Assembly: GCA_964565775.1 (NCBI GenBank)
Contig: CAZMGB010000002.1
Span: 62,001 to 126,000 of the forward strand
From: CAZMGB01 sp964565775
Lineage (GTDB): Bacteria > Chloroflexota > Dehalococcoidia > DSTF01 > JALHUB01
Length of the DNA: 64,000 nucleotides
Direction of reading: 5' to 3'
Positions 27,449 to 35,961 of the stretch are shown here, piece by piece; position 1 is the stretch's first letter; each line of letters opens with the position of its first letter. The notes below the pieces were generated by a model. That model worked only from the letters and a program-made list of their open reading frames with translations, did not search any database and was not told where the DNA came from. The position numbers and the translations under genes are program-made.

Positions 27449-28608
27449 GACCCCTCCTGAAGAATCACCCGCTCCCCGCCGGAGTGGGCGACAACCCGCC
27501 CCACTACCTTCGCCTCCGGTAGCGACGAGCGCACGGCCTCCGCATCCTCCGGCGAGCAGACCAGCACCATCCCCAGCCCCATGTTGAAGACACGATACAT
27601 CTCGGCCTCGCCGATGCCGCCCTCCTCCTGGATGAGGGTGAAGATGGGCGGCACCCGCCAGCTCCCCCGCTCGAAGCGCGCCGCCAGCCCTCGCCCTGAG
27701 ACTTCGGCGAGCTCAGTCGAGCCGCCCGTCGAAGGGCTTTGCCCTGAGCTTGTCGAAGGGTCGGGCAGGATGCGGGGCACGTTATCGATGAGGCCGCCGC
27801 CGGTGATGTGGGCGATGCCCTTGAGGCGGCCGAGCAGCGGTCGCAGCTCCCGGTAGTAGCAACGGTGGGGCGTCAACAGCACCTCGCCCAGTGTGACGCC
27901 GAGGCCCGGATAGTTGCTGTCGAGCCGCCTTCGCTCCTCGTCTGGGTCGCCGCCGATGCCCACGCGGAACACCTCCCGCACCAGCGAGTAGCCGTTGGTG
28001 TGGAGGCCGCTAGAGGGCAGCCCCAGCAGCACGTCGCCCTCGCGGATGCCCGAGCCGTCGATGATGCGGTCGCGCTCGACGACGCCGACGACGAAGCCGC
28101 AGAAGTCGTAGTCGCCGGGGGCATACAGGCCGGGCAGGTCGGCCGTCTCGCCGCCCAGGAGGGCGCAGCCGGCAGCGCGACAGGCGGTCGCCACACCTTT
28201 CACGAGCGCCACCTTCTGCTCCTCGGTCAGGCCGGCGCCGCCGATGTAGTCCAGAAAGAAGAGCGGTTCGGCGCCGGTCGTGAGGATGTCGTTGACGCAG
28301 TGGTTGACTAGATCGGCGCCGACTGTGTCGTAGCGCCCGAGAAGGGCGGCGAGCTTCACCTTGGTGCCGACGCTGTCGGTGCTGGCGACGAGGACAGGCT
28401 CGCGGTAGTCGCCCAGCTTGAACAGCCCGGCGAACGGACCGACGCCGGCCAGTACTTCGGGCCGGGTGGCGGAAGCGGCCAGCTCGGCCATGCGCCGTTT
28501 GGCGCGGGCGCCAGCGTCGATGTCAACGCCCGCCTCAGCGTAGGTCGCCGGACGGCCCACATGGGACGCCCGCAGGGCTGCCTTCCTCTTGCTCCCTGCC
28601 TCGCTCAA
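27445..28608 (-). CDS. purM: Phosphoribosylformylglycinamidine cyclo-ligase
   Basis: About 387 residues from a TTG at 28608 (GGAGG 10 bases upstream); a GTG at 28560 would give the more usual N-terminus GRPATYAEAGVDIDAG but has no ribosome-binding site. Makes AIR in purine synthesis. Seen: GVDIDAG, STDSVGTKVKLA, HCVNDILTTGAEPLFFLDY, GLHTNGYSLVR, HITGGGLIDNVPRILP. A 24-residue insertion (DPSTSSGQSPSTGGSTELAE...) interrupts the protein between RILP and GLAARFERGSW; see the repeat at 27691. Confidence 0.95.
   Translation of the reverse strand: MSEAGSKRKAALRASHVGRPATYAEAGVDIDAGARAKRRMAELAASATRPEVLAGVGPFAGLFKLGDYREPVLVASTDSVGTKVKLAALLGRYDTVGADLVNHCVNDILTTGAEPLFFLDYIGGAGLTEEQKVALVKGVATACRAAGCALLGGETADLPGLYAPGDYDFCGFVVGVVERDRIIDGSGIREGDVLLGLPSSGLHTNGYSLVREVFRVGIGGDPDEERRRLDSNYPGLGVTLGEVLLTPHRCYYRELRPLLGRLKGIAHITGGGLIDNVPRILPDPSTSSGQSPSTGGSTELAEVSGRGLAARFERGSWRVPPIFTLIQEEGGIGEAEMYRVFNMGLGMVLVCSPEDAEAVRSSLPEAKVVGRVVAHSGGERVILQEGS
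27691..27762. repeat. Palindromic repeat inserted in frame in purM
   Basis: 72 bp, exactly 24 codons, without a stop. The arms CTTCGACAAGCTCAG and CTGAGCTCGCCGAAG (on the coding strand) are 13/15 complementary, and CCCTTCGAC occurs twice. PurM homologues run directly from RILP to GLA, so the element looks like a mobile palindrome tolerated in a surface loop. Confidence 0.75.
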
Positions 28609-28634
28609 GAAGGTAGCGCCTCCAACGTTGGTGA

Positions 28635-30107
28635 TTACTCTTGCTGTTGCCCTAGTGAGGAAGAGGGCGCGACCTCGACCCACTCGAAGGCGTGGCGGTC
28701 TCGAGCGCCCAGGGCCGGCTCCAGGGCAAGCTTGTCCATCTGGAGCGGCACATCGAGGGGATACTGGCCGGTGAAGCAGGCCATGCAGAACGTCTCGCGG
28801 CGCAGGTCGATGGCCTTGACGAGACCCTCGCGGCTGAGGTAGCCGAGGCTGTCGGCGCCGATGTGCTGGCGGATCTCCTCCACCGTCTTCTGGGCAGCGA
28901 TGAGCTCCCAGCGGGCGGCCATGTCCACCCCGAAGAAGCAGGGGTGGGTAATGGGAGGCGCGGTTATACGGACATGCACCTCGCGGGCGCCGCCGCCGCG
29001 CAGCATCTCGACCACCCGGGGCGTCGTCGTCCCGCGCACGATGCTGTCATCGACCATCACCACCCGCCGGCCCTTCAGCACTTCGGGAAGCGGGTTGAAC
29101 TTGAGCTGCACGCCCATGTCGCGGATGCGCTGGTCGGGCATGATGAAAGTGCGACCGACGTAGCGGTTCTTCACCAGCGCCTCGACATAGGGGATGCCCG
29201 ACTCCCGGGAATAGCCGATGCCGGCGGCTGTCGCCGAGTCGGGCACGCCCATGACGACGTCGGCGTCGACCGGGTGTTCGCGCGCCAACTGGGCACCCAT
29301 CGCCATGCGCACCGGATAGAGGAGCTTCTGGTGGATGACGCTGTCCGGCCGCGCGAAGTAGATGTACTCGAAGATGCAGAAGGCGGACCGGCTGCTCTCA
29401 ACCGCTTTGGAGCTGTGGACGCCCTCGCCGTCGATGCGAATCACCTCACCCGGCTCCACGTCCCGCAGGAAGGTGGCGCCGAGATGGTCGAAGGCACAGC
29501 TCTCGGACGCCACGACCCAGCCGCCGTTCAGCCTGCCGAGACAGAGGGGCCGAACGCCCAGAGGGTCGCGCGCCGCCAGTAGCGCCTCCGGCGTCAGCAC
29601 CACCAGGCAGTAGGCGCCCTGGACGCGGCGCATGACATCAGCGAAGCGCTCCTCCCAGGTGTCGCCCGGGGCGTATGCCAGGAGGCGCGCGATCACTTCC
29701 GAGTCGGTGGAGGTGACGAACTCGTGGCCCTGCTCTTGAAGATAGCTCCGCAGCAGCTCGACGTTGATCGAGTTGCCGTTGTGCCCCAGGGCGAGCGGGC
29801 CGTTGGGGCCATCGACCCGGATGGGCTGCGCGTTGTCGATGCGGCTGGAGCCGGTGGTGGAGTAGCGGGTGTGGCCTGCGGCGATGTGGCCGGAAAGATA
29901 ACCCAGGTCCTCTTCATCGAAGACCTGGGATACGAGACCCATCCCCGTGCGAAGACGGATGTCAGTCCCGTTGGTTGCGGCTATACCGGCGCTCTCCTGC
30001 CCCCGGTGCTGGAGGGCATACAGTCCGTAGAAGGTGACTCTGGCGACATCCTCGCCGGGAGCGTACACGCCGAAGATGCCGCAGGACTCCCGAAGACTGG
30101 GGAGCAA
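28635..30107 (-). CDS. purF: Amidophosphoribosyltransferase
   Basis: 490 residues. First committed step of purine synthesis. An eight-residue propeptide precedes the Ntn nucleophile Cys (SCGIFGVYA, C9). Glutaminase landmarks GHTRYSTTG, LGHNGN; PRPP loop VVMVDDSIVRGTT. Cys residues in SAFCIFEY, HPCFFGVD and FCMACF match the four ligands of the Fe-S clusters in the Bacillus-type enzyme, so an oxygen-sensitive [4Fe-4S] form is expected. Starts the leftward purF-purM segment from its own promoter. Confidence 0.97.
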   Translation of the reverse strand: MLPSLRESCGIFGVYAPGEDVARVTFYGLYALQHRGQESAGIAATNGTDIRLRTGMGLVSQVFDEEDLGYLSGHIAAGHTRYSTTGSSRIDNAQPIRVDGPNGPLALGHNGNSINVELLRSYLQEQGHEFVTSTDSEVIARLLAYAPGDTWEERFADVMRRVQGAYCLVVLTPEALLAARDPLGVRPLCLGRLNGGWVVASESCAFDHLGATFLRDVEPGEVIRIDGEGVHSSKAVESSRSAFCIFEYIYFARPDSVIHQKLLYPVRMAMGAQLAREHPVDADVVMGVPDSATAAGIGYSRESGIPYVEALVKNRYVGRTFIMPDQRIRDMGVQLKFNPLPEVLKGRRVVMVDDSIVRGTTTPRVVEMLRGGGAREVHVRITAPPITHPCFFGVDMAARWELIAAQKTVEEIRQHIGADSLGYLSREGLVKAIDLRRETFCMACFTGQYPLDVPLQMDKLALEPALGARDRHAFEWVEVAPSSSLGQQQE

Positions 30108-30186
30108 CCTTACCTCCGACCTCCCGCCGAAACCGAAGAGCTCGGGACGAACAAGGGAGGACCCCAGCTCCGGCCCCGGCGTGCTG

Positions 30187-30215
30187 ATCTTAACATGGCC
30201 TCACGGGCAGTACAA
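30187..30215 (-). promoter_or_regulatory. purF promoter
   Basis: Reading leftwards, TTGTAC (30210-30215), 17 bp, TAAGAT (30187-30192), 80 bases before purF. No purine riboswitch is recognisable in this leader. Confidence 0.65.
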
Positions 30216-30277
30216 CAGCCCCCGGCGGCTCATTGACATCGATCTTCCCCGACCGAAGGCATCCGCGACCACCGTTT

Positions 30278-30856
30278 CTATCCCGCGCGGTGCCGATACC
30301 CGGCCCAGCGAGGCACGTACCTCGGCACAGCCGCGACGTAGCGCCCGGCTTCCTCGCCGAAGAGGACGAGCAGCCGCCGGTCCTCCAGCCGGGTCTGGGC
30401 CAGCGACCAAAGCAGGCCCACCGCCGCCAGGCCCAGACCGAACACGGTCTGGAAGGCAACCGCCAGCCCGAACGCAGCGGCGATCAGCCCGCTGTGCTGG
30501 GGGTGTCGCACGTGGGCGTAGATGCCCGACGTCACCAGGCGGTTTTCCTCTAGGGCCGACACCCGGGCCAGGGAGTGGAACTCCAACATGCCCCAGAGGG
30601 CCAGGGCGGCACCAACCAGCGCCACGACCAGCGCCACGACCAGGCCCGCCATCTGCCAGCCGTCCGTCAGCCACATCCCGAATGGGCGATAGATAGCACC
30701 CAGAACCATGCCGACAATCACGCAAGAGTCCCACAACCAGACGGATAGCGACCCTGACAGGCCCAGCTCGCGGCCCGGCTGTGTACGCTGGTGATAGAGC
30801 CACAGGTTTCCGGCAGCCCACAGAGCGGCCACCCCACAATACATCGCCCAGAACAC
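30278..30856 (-). CDS. Isoprenylcysteine/phospholipid methyltransferase-family membrane protein
   Basis: 192 residues with about five membrane helices. The C-terminal landmark NRLVTSGIYAHVRHPQHSG followed by EDRRLLVLFGEEAGRYVAAVPRYVPR is the SAM-binding region of the ICMT/NnrU/phospholipid methyltransferase superfamily. The substrate is unknown: bacterial members methylate lipids or small thiols. It lies 19 bases after a hydrolase gene and may be co-transcribed with it. Confidence 0.78.
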   Translation of the reverse strand: MFWAMYCGVAALWAAGNLWLYHQRTQPGRELGLSGSLSVWLWDSCVIVGMVLGAIYRPFGMWLTDGWQMAGLVVALVVALVGAALALWGMLEFHSLARVSALEENRLVTSGIYAHVRHPQHSGLIAAAFGLAVAFQTVFGLGLAAVGLLWSLAQTRLEDRRLLVLFGEEAGRYVAAVPRYVPRWAGYRHRAG

Positions 30857-30875
30857 AAGACTCCTCTTCCTTGCC

Positions 30876-31712
30876 TCACTTGCCCATCAAGAAGTGCAAC
30901 GCCAGGCGGTTGAATTCATCCGGCTTCTCCTCGTGGGGCAGGTGGCCGCACTCGGGCAGAACGGCTACCTCGGCTCCGGCAATATGCCGCCCAAACTCGT
31001 GGGCCATCGCCGCCGGATGCCATCGATCGTTTTCACCCCACACTATCAACGTAGGCACCTTGATCGCCCCCAGGTTGTACTCCACGAATGTGGGATCCCA
31101 GGAGCGTTCCATGGTCAGCATGGCCCGGTTTGCTGCTCGCGTCCGCAGTGGCTCCAGGATCTGGGTCACCATCTCTTCAGTCACGAGATCCCGATCGTAG
31201 AAGGCCTGTCGCAGGTTGCGCCGCACAGTGGCTCGGTTGATGAACAGACTCATCACCTCCCCCACCAGTGGCCAACGCATCACCCGCCACAGAGCTGGCT
31301 CGGCGTGAGGAACGCCGCAGGTCGAGGACAGCACCAGGGCGCTCGTGCGCTGGGGATGGCAAATGGCGAAGTCAAGGACCGGCACGCCGCCAGCGGAGCT
31401 GGCGATGAACGCCGCGGCGCTTAGCCCAAGCACATCCATGAAGCTGGCGAGGAAGGTCGACAAAGCGCGAATCGAGTGGTCTCCGGACGGCTTATCCGAA
31501 TAGCCGGAGCCGGGAAGATCCAACGCCAGAACCCGAAAGTGCTGGGCTAAGGTATCGATATTGAACCGCCAAGTATAGAGCCAAGACTGGCCCCCGTGCA
31601 CCAAGACCACGGGCTTGCCCTCTCCACGTTCGACAATGCTGATGTTCGAGGGACCTACCCGAATAGTCGACCGACCGCGGAGAGCCGATGACTGTAAGGT
31701 CTGTCTTGCCAC
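30876..31712 (-). CDS. Alpha/beta hydrolase with a variant nucleophile elbow
   Basis: 278 residues. Oxyanion region LVHGGQSWLYTW, then LDLPGSGYSDKP, a nucleophile elbow read as ASSAGG instead of GxSxG (first Gly replaced by Ala), catalytic Asp in WGENDRWHP and His in PECGHLPHEEKP. The triad appears complete, so activity is likely. Resembles C-C hydrolases and haloperoxidase-like esterases; the substrate is unknown. Confidence 0.82.
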   Translation of the reverse strand: MARQTLQSSALRGRSTIRVGPSNISIVERGEGKPVVLVHGGQSWLYTWRFNIDTLAQHFRVLALDLPGSGYSDKPSGDHSIRALSTFLASFMDVLGLSAAAFIASSAGGVPVLDFAICHPQRTSALVLSSTCGVPHAEPALWRVMRWPLVGEVMSLFINRATVRRNLRQAFYDRDLVTEEMVTQILEPLRTRAANRAMLTMERSWDPTFVEYNLGAIKVPTLIVWGENDRWHPAAMAHEFGRHIAGAEVAVLPECGHLPHEEKPDEFNRLALHFLMGK

Positions 31713-31720
31713 GCTATGGC

Positions 31721-32644
31721 CTACTCGTCGCCGACGACGCTGACGCAGCGGGGAAGGGCATGGGAACTCGGGTCGCCGTGAAGACCGCGCGTCTCCGGCT
31801 GGATGGTGACGTGCCGGATGCCAAATCGCTCGTGGAGCAGCCCGAACAGGTCCGAGAGGACATTCTCAGTGGCGCGGCTGCCGTCCAGCTCGCAGTGACA
31901 GCTCAGGGAGACAAGCCCGGAGGTCACCGTCCAGATGTGCAAGTCGTGCACGCCCGTCACCCCCGGCACAGCCCCCACGGTGGACTCGACCTCATGGGCG
32001 TCGATGTGGGAGGGGACCGCCTCCAGGAGCACCTCCACCGACTCACGCAGCAAGCGCCAGGAGCTGTAGAGGATGAGGAGGCCGATGAGGACGCTGATGA
32101 GAGGGTCGGCGAGAAACCATCCCGTGGAAAGCATGATAATGGCCGCCACGATGACTCCGACCGACCCCGCGGCATCGCCCAGTACGTGGAAATAGGCACC
32201 CCTCACGTTGAGGCTCTGGCCGCTGTGGCGACAGAGGACGAGGCCGCTGACCACATTCGCCGCCAGTCCGCCGACGGCCACGCCCAGCACGGGCACGCTG
32301 CTCACCTGCGGGGGCTGGCCGAAGCGATGGCCGGCTTCCCAGAAGATGTACAGCGCTATGAGAACGAGTGTGAGACCGTTGAGCAGGGCGGCCAGGATCT
32401 CAACCCGCTGGAAGCCATACGTCCTGCTGGCGCTGGCCGGTCGCAGGGCGGCCCAGATGGCGAAAATGCTGAGACCAAGGGCAACAACGTCGGAGACCAT
32501 GTGGCCGGCGTCGGCCAGGAGCGCGAGGCTGTTGGTGAGGACGCCGGCGACGACCTCCGCCACGAGCAGAGAGGCGCTGATCATGAGGGCGACGAGGAGA
32601 GCCCTCTGGCCGACGCGTCGCGACTGAATGAGTTCCTCGTTCAT
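31721..32644 (-). CDS. Cation diffusion facilitator (metal efflux)
   Basis: 307 residues from an ATG that overlaps the arsR-type stop (ATGA), so translation is coupled. Six membrane helices; site-A ligands HxxxD in TM2 (LADAGHMVSD, D45, H48, D52) and in TM5 (HVLGDAAGS). The C-terminal cytoplasmic domain carries the usual His-containing strands (VHDLHIWTVTSG). It should export Zn, Cd or similar divalent ions by proton exchange, under control of the upstream sensor. A longer upstream frame lies inside the regulator gene and is rejected. Confidence 0.92.
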   Translation of the reverse strand: MNEELIQSRRVGQRALLVALMISASLLVAEVVAGVLTNSLALLADAGHMVSDVVALGLSIFAIWAALRPASASRTYGFQRVEILAALLNGLTLVLIALYIFWEAGHRFGQPPQVSSVPVLGVAVGGLAANVVSGLVLCRHSGQSLNVRGAYFHVLGDAAGSVGVIVAAIIMLSTGWFLADPLISVLIGLLILYSSWRLLRESVEVLLEAVPSHIDAHEVESTVGAVPGVTGVHDLHIWTVTSGLVSLSCHCELDGSRATENVLSDLFGLLHERFGIRHVTIQPETRGLHGDPSSHALPRCVSVVGDE

Positions 32645-33006
32645 TCCTCGGTGGCGTGCCTCAGCGAGTCCCCGACGAGACGCCGGATATGTTCGTCGTC
32701 GAGTGAATAGTAGACGACGCGCCCGTCGCGGCGGTGCTTGACCAGCCTGAGCATGCGTAGCAGGCGGAGCTGGTGAGAGACGGCTGATTCGCTCATCCCC
32801 AGGACAGCAGCCAGGTCGCAGGTGCAAAGCTCGCCCAGAGAGAGGGCATGGACGATGCGGACGCGGGTGGGGTCGCCCAGGACGCTGAACGTCTGAGCGA
32901 CCCGCGAAGCCGTCTCGGGCTCGACGAGCGCCCGCAGGACCGCCTCCACGACGGGCTGGTTGACGTAGGTTACGTCGCAGGTGTCGGACACTAGCGCTTT
33001 CGCCAT
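32641..33006 (-). CDS. ArsR/SmtB-family metal sensor (CadC-like)
   Basis: 121 residues. Winged helix with recognition helix SESAVSHQLRLLRMLRLVK. It has both known metal sites of the family: alpha3N with Cys at 10, 61 and 63 (ELCTCDLA) and alpha5 with D104, H106, H117, E120 (DxHx10HxxE), as in staphylococcal CadC. Soft metals such as Cd or Pb would bind the Cys site and Zn the alpha5 site; binding releases the repressor from DNA. Regulates itself and the coupled exporter. Confidence 0.93.
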   Translation of the reverse strand: MAKALVSDTCDVTYVNQPVVEAVLRALVEPETASRVAQTFSVLGDPTRVRIVHALSLGELCTCDLAAVLGMSESAVSHQLRLLRMLRLVKHRRDGRVVYYSLDDEHIRRLVGDSLRHATEE

Positions 33007-33033
33007 ATCACCCTTCGCAGCGGCGATTTGATG

Positions 33034-33051
33034 ATTGAGCAGCCATTCAAT
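33034..33051. promoter_or_regulatory. Candidate operator of the metal sensor
   Basis: ATTGA - 8 bp - TCAAT inverted repeat, about 30 bases upstream of the regulator start. AT-rich dyads of this type are typical ArsR/SmtB operators. The clear promoter boxes are not obvious. Confidence 0.5.
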
Positions 33052-33080
33052 AGTACGCCGGCCGGGGCGATGTCGTCAAG

Positions 33081-33118
33081 CCCTGGGCAGGGCAGGGGCT
33101 GGGCCCTGCCCCTACGTC
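33081..33118. repeat. GTAGGGG-family palindrome
   Basis: GGGCAGGG and CCCTGCCC arms followed by CCTACGTC. Its reverse complement shares GACGTAGGGGCAGGGC exactly with 16454-16469. Lies between cysS (leftward end) and the metal-sensor promoter region. Confidence 0.65.
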
Positions 33119-33158
33119 CGTGTCCCCCGCCGGAAGGCGGCCAGAACGATGGGGCGGG

Positions 33159-34538
33159 CTAGTCGCGGCGGCGCCAGGTCGTGCCCTGTGCCGTGTCCTC
33201 GAGGGCGATGCCGAGCTCGGCCAGGCGGCTGCGGATGGAGTCGGCCAGGTCGAACTGCTTGGCCTGGCGGAGCTGGTCGCGCAGCTCCATCAGCAGCTCG
33301 ATGAACGGCGCGGCCCCTATCGCCTCCTCCTCCGTGAGGGTGAGGCCGAGGAGGTCGGCCAGCTCCAGGAGGGTGCCCTGAGCGGCGGCCGTGGCCATCC
33401 CTTCATCGCGGGCGCGGTTTATCTCCTTCGCCAGGTCGAAGAGGGCGGCGGTGGCCTGGGCGGTGTTGAGGTCGTTGTCCATCGCCTCGACGAAGCGCTC
33501 ACGGAAGGGCGCTGCGTCGAGGGCTTCGCCGCCCTCCTCGCCGGACGGGCCCCTGGCGGCGATGCGCAGCCGCTCGACGCCCCGCTTGGCGGCATCGAGG
33601 GCCTCCTCCGTGTACGTTATGGGGCTGCGATAGTGGGAAGTGAGGACGAAGAGACGAATGGCGTCAGCGCCCCAGCGCTGGATGCCCTCGTGGATGGGCA
33701 CGAAGTTGCCCAGCGACTTGCTCATCTTCTCCTCGCCCATGCGCACCCAGGCGTTGTGTAGCCAGTAGCGGACGAACGGTATCTTGTGCGTGTAGGCCTC
33801 GGCCTGTGCGATCTCGTTCTCGTGGTGGGGGAAGATGAGGTCCTCGCCGCCGCCGTGGATGTCGATCTGCTCACCCAGGTACTTGATCGCCATGGTCGAG
33901 CATTCGATGTGCCAGCCGGGCCTGCCCGGGCCCCAGGGGCTGTCCCATGATGGCTCGCCGGGCTTGGCGCTCTTCCAGAGGGCGAAGTCCATAGGGTTCT
34001 CTTTGCCTTCGCCGGGCTCCACGCGGGCGCCCGCCATCATCGATTCGAGGCTGCGCCGGGAGAGCTTGCCGTAGTCGGCCTTCTTCTTCACCCGGTAGTA
34101 GACATCGCCGTGTTCCCTGCCCGGCCTCGCCGGAGCCTCGTAAGCGTAGCCGCCGTCGATGAGCCCCTGGATTATGAGGAACATGTCGGGAATCTCTTCG
34201 GTGGCACGGGGATAGACGTGAGCAGGGACGATGTTCAGGGCGCGCATGTCGTCGAAGTAGCGCTCGATGTAGCGCTCCGCGACCTCACTGCTGCTGATCC
34301 CCAGGCGCTCCGCGCGGGCGATGATGCGGTCGTCGATGTCCGTGAAGTTCTGAGCGTGACGCACCTTGTAGCCGCGGTACTCCAGATAGCGGCGCAGCAC
34401 GTCGAAGACGATGTAGCTCATGGCGTGGCCGATGTGGTTTTCGTCGTACGGGGTCACGCCGCAGACGTACATCGTGACAACGTCGCCCGCCGGAGCGAAC
34501 TCCTCGTCGCGGTTGGTCAGAGTGTTGTGGAGCTTCAT
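33159..34538 (-). CDS. cysS: Cysteinyl-tRNA synthetase
   Basis: 459 residues, class I. HIGH motif NHIGHA (34-39), zinc ligands starting with C26 (YVCGVTPYD) and the WHIECS segment, and KMSKS motif EKMSKSLGN (about 268). Charges tRNA-Cys. Its ATG overlaps the cysE stop (ATGA), so the two cysteine genes are translationally coupled. Last gene of the yacL-ispD-ispF-cysE-cysS run. Confidence 0.97.
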   Translation of the reverse strand: MKLHNTLTNRDEEFAPAGDVVTMYVCGVTPYDENHIGHAMSYIVFDVLRRYLEYRGYKVRHAQNFTDIDDRIIARAERLGISSSEVAERYIERYFDDMRALNIVPAHVYPRATEEIPDMFLIIQGLIDGGYAYEAPARPGREHGDVYYRVKKKADYGKLSRRSLESMMAGARVEPGEGKENPMDFALWKSAKPGEPSWDSPWGPGRPGWHIECSTMAIKYLGEQIDIHGGGEDLIFPHHENEIAQAEAYTHKIPFVRYWLHNAWVRMGEEKMSKSLGNFVPIHEGIQRWGADAIRLFVLTSHYRSPITYTEEALDAAKRGVERLRIAARGPSGEEGGEALDAAPFRERFVEAMDNDLNTAQATAALFDLAKEINRARDEGMATAAAQGTLLELADLLGLTLTEEEAIGAAPFIELLMELRDQLRQAKQFDLADSIRSRLAELGIALEDTAQGTTWRRRD

Positions 34539-35251
34539 GGGGCTTCATCCTGAGGGTCGACCCGAAGGGCTCCGTCCTTGGCACGGGCTGCGCGGGCGCG
34601 CGTACGTCGCGTCTCAGAGTGTGTATCGGTAGCGGCGAGTTGGCTCTCCAGGTCGGCCACCCGGTCCTCCAGGGCCTGGATACGGTCCCACTCCGGGTCG
34701 GGCAGACGCACGACGGTGTCGTCGCCGGGGTCGTGGAAGGCGACTACGTGGCCCGGCACACCCACGACCGTGGCGTTGGCGGGCACGTTCGTGACGACGA
34801 CGGAGCCGGCGCCGATGCGGGCGTTTTCGCCTACCTCGATGGCACCGATGAGGTTAGCGCCCGCTCCCACGACGACGTTGTTGCCAAGAGTGGGATGCCG
34901 CTTTATGCGCTTGGTGCTGGTGCCGCCCAGGGTGACCCCCTGGAAGAGATGACACCCATCGCCAATAACCGACGTTTCCCCGATGACCGTCGACATGCCA
35001 TGGTCGATGAACAGCCCCTCGCCGATCCTGGCGCCGGGATGGATCTCGATGCCGGTGAGGAAGCGGCTAAGGTGGGAGACGACCCGGGGAAGGAGAGGGA
35101 CGCCGGCGTTGTGGAGCGTGTGCGCCAGCCGGTGGAGCTGACGAGCATGAAAGCCCGGGTACGCCAGGACTACCTCTAAATTGCTCACGGCCGCCGGGTC
35201 GCGCTCCCGGGCGGCCCTGATATCGTTCGCTATGCTTCTGAGAAGAGACAT
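34535..35251 (-). CDS. cysE: Serine O-acetyltransferase
   Basis: 238 residues from ATG 35251 (AGGAGG 9 bases upstream). Makes O-acetylserine for cysteine synthesis. Short N-terminal helical domain, then left-handed beta-helix hexapeptide repeats (IHPGARIGEGLFIDHGM, GVTLGG, NNVVVGAGANLIG) and a coiled-coil-like basic tail (about 195-238) not present in typical enzymes. It is the short type, lacking the first 80 or so residues of the enterobacterial protein. Coupled to cysS. Confidence 0.94.
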   Translation of the reverse strand: MSLLRSIANDIRAARERDPAAVSNLEVVLAYPGFHARQLHRLAHTLHNAGVPLLPRVVSHLSRFLTGIEIHPGARIGEGLFIDHGMSTVIGETSVIGDGCHLFQGVTLGGTSTKRIKRHPTLGNNVVVGAGANLIGAIEVGENARIGAGSVVVTNVPANATVVGVPGHVVAFHDPGDDTVVRLPDPEWDRIQALEDRVADLESQLAATDTHSETRRTRARAARAKDGALRVDPQDEAP

Positions 35252-35304
35252 GCCCCCTTCCCTCCTTCCGCGTGGGCCCTTGCGGGCAGGATTCCGCTGC
35301 CGTG

Positions 35305-35332
35305 GGGATGTCCCGGCCGACCGGGACATCCC
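35305..35332. repeat. Palindrome between ispF and cysE
   Basis: GGGATGTCCCGG - CCGA - CCGGGACATCCC, a perfect 12-bp stem without a U-run. It lies 54 bases before the cysE start. It could slow or partly end transcription, or be another dispersed palindrome. Confidence 0.6.
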
Positions 35333-35443
35333 TTAGTACACGCGCAGCTCACGCTCCTCGCGCGGAAGCAGGGACGGTTCAGCGCCAGGGAGGGCCGAAG
35401 ATGCGACGTCTGCCGGAAATGCGCGCCCCTCATCGTATCGTCG

Positions 35444-35911
35444 TCACTTTATCAGGGCCACAGCCATCGCCGCAATACCTTCGCCGCGACCGATGGCGCC
35501 GAGACCCTCGTGGGTCGTCGCCTTGACATTGACCTGCGCCTCCGCCACGCCGACGGTCGAGGCGATGCGCTGCCGCATGCGCTGGATGAAGGGCTGAAGG
35601 TGGGGGCGCTCCGCGATCACAGTCGCGTCGATGTTCTCCACCGAGCAGCCGGCCTCCTTCGCTAGCACGACGACCCTTCGCAGGAGGTCCAGGCTGTCGG
35701 CGCCGGCGTACGCGGGGTCGTCTGGAGGGAAGTGCTGGCCGATGTCGCCGAGGCCGCAGGCGCCGAGGACGGCGTCGGCTACCGCGTGGAGGAGGACATC
35801 GCCGTCGCTGTGGCCGCTCAGCCCCTGCTCACCCTCGATGTGGACGCCGCCGAGCATGAGGCGGCGGCCCTCCCCGAACGGATGGACGTCATAGCCTGTC
35901 CCAACTCTCAC
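35444..35911 (-). CDS. ispF: 2-C-methyl-D-erythritol 2,4-cyclodiphosphate synthase
   Basis: 155 residues, MEP isoprenoid pathway. Zinc ligands D8 and H10 (GYDVHPF) and His in GHSDGDVLLHAV; C-terminal KATTHEGLGAIGRGEGIAA is diagnostic. Follows ispD with a palindromic repeat between them. Confidence 0.97.
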   Translation of the reverse strand: MRVGTGYDVHPFGEGRRLMLGGVHIEGEQGLSGHSDGDVLLHAVADAVLGACGLGDIGQHFPPDDPAYAGADSLDLLRRVVVLAKEAGCSVENIDATVIAERPHLQPFIQRMRQRIASTVGVAEAQVNVKATTHEGLGAIGRGEGIAAMAVALIK

Positions 35912-35961
35912 CGCTCGCCTCTCCGCAGCAGCGCCTCCGCCAACCGCGCTAGGCAGTTGAC

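Noticed and set aside
30108..30186. Purine riboswitch in the purF leader
   Set aside because: The leader is short, GC-rich and lacks the conserved three-way junction loops.
31721..32827. Longer frame for the cation diffusion facilitator starting at 32827
   Set aside because: The extension lies inside the metal-sensor gene and the ATGA overlap at 32641-32644 gives a natural coupled start.
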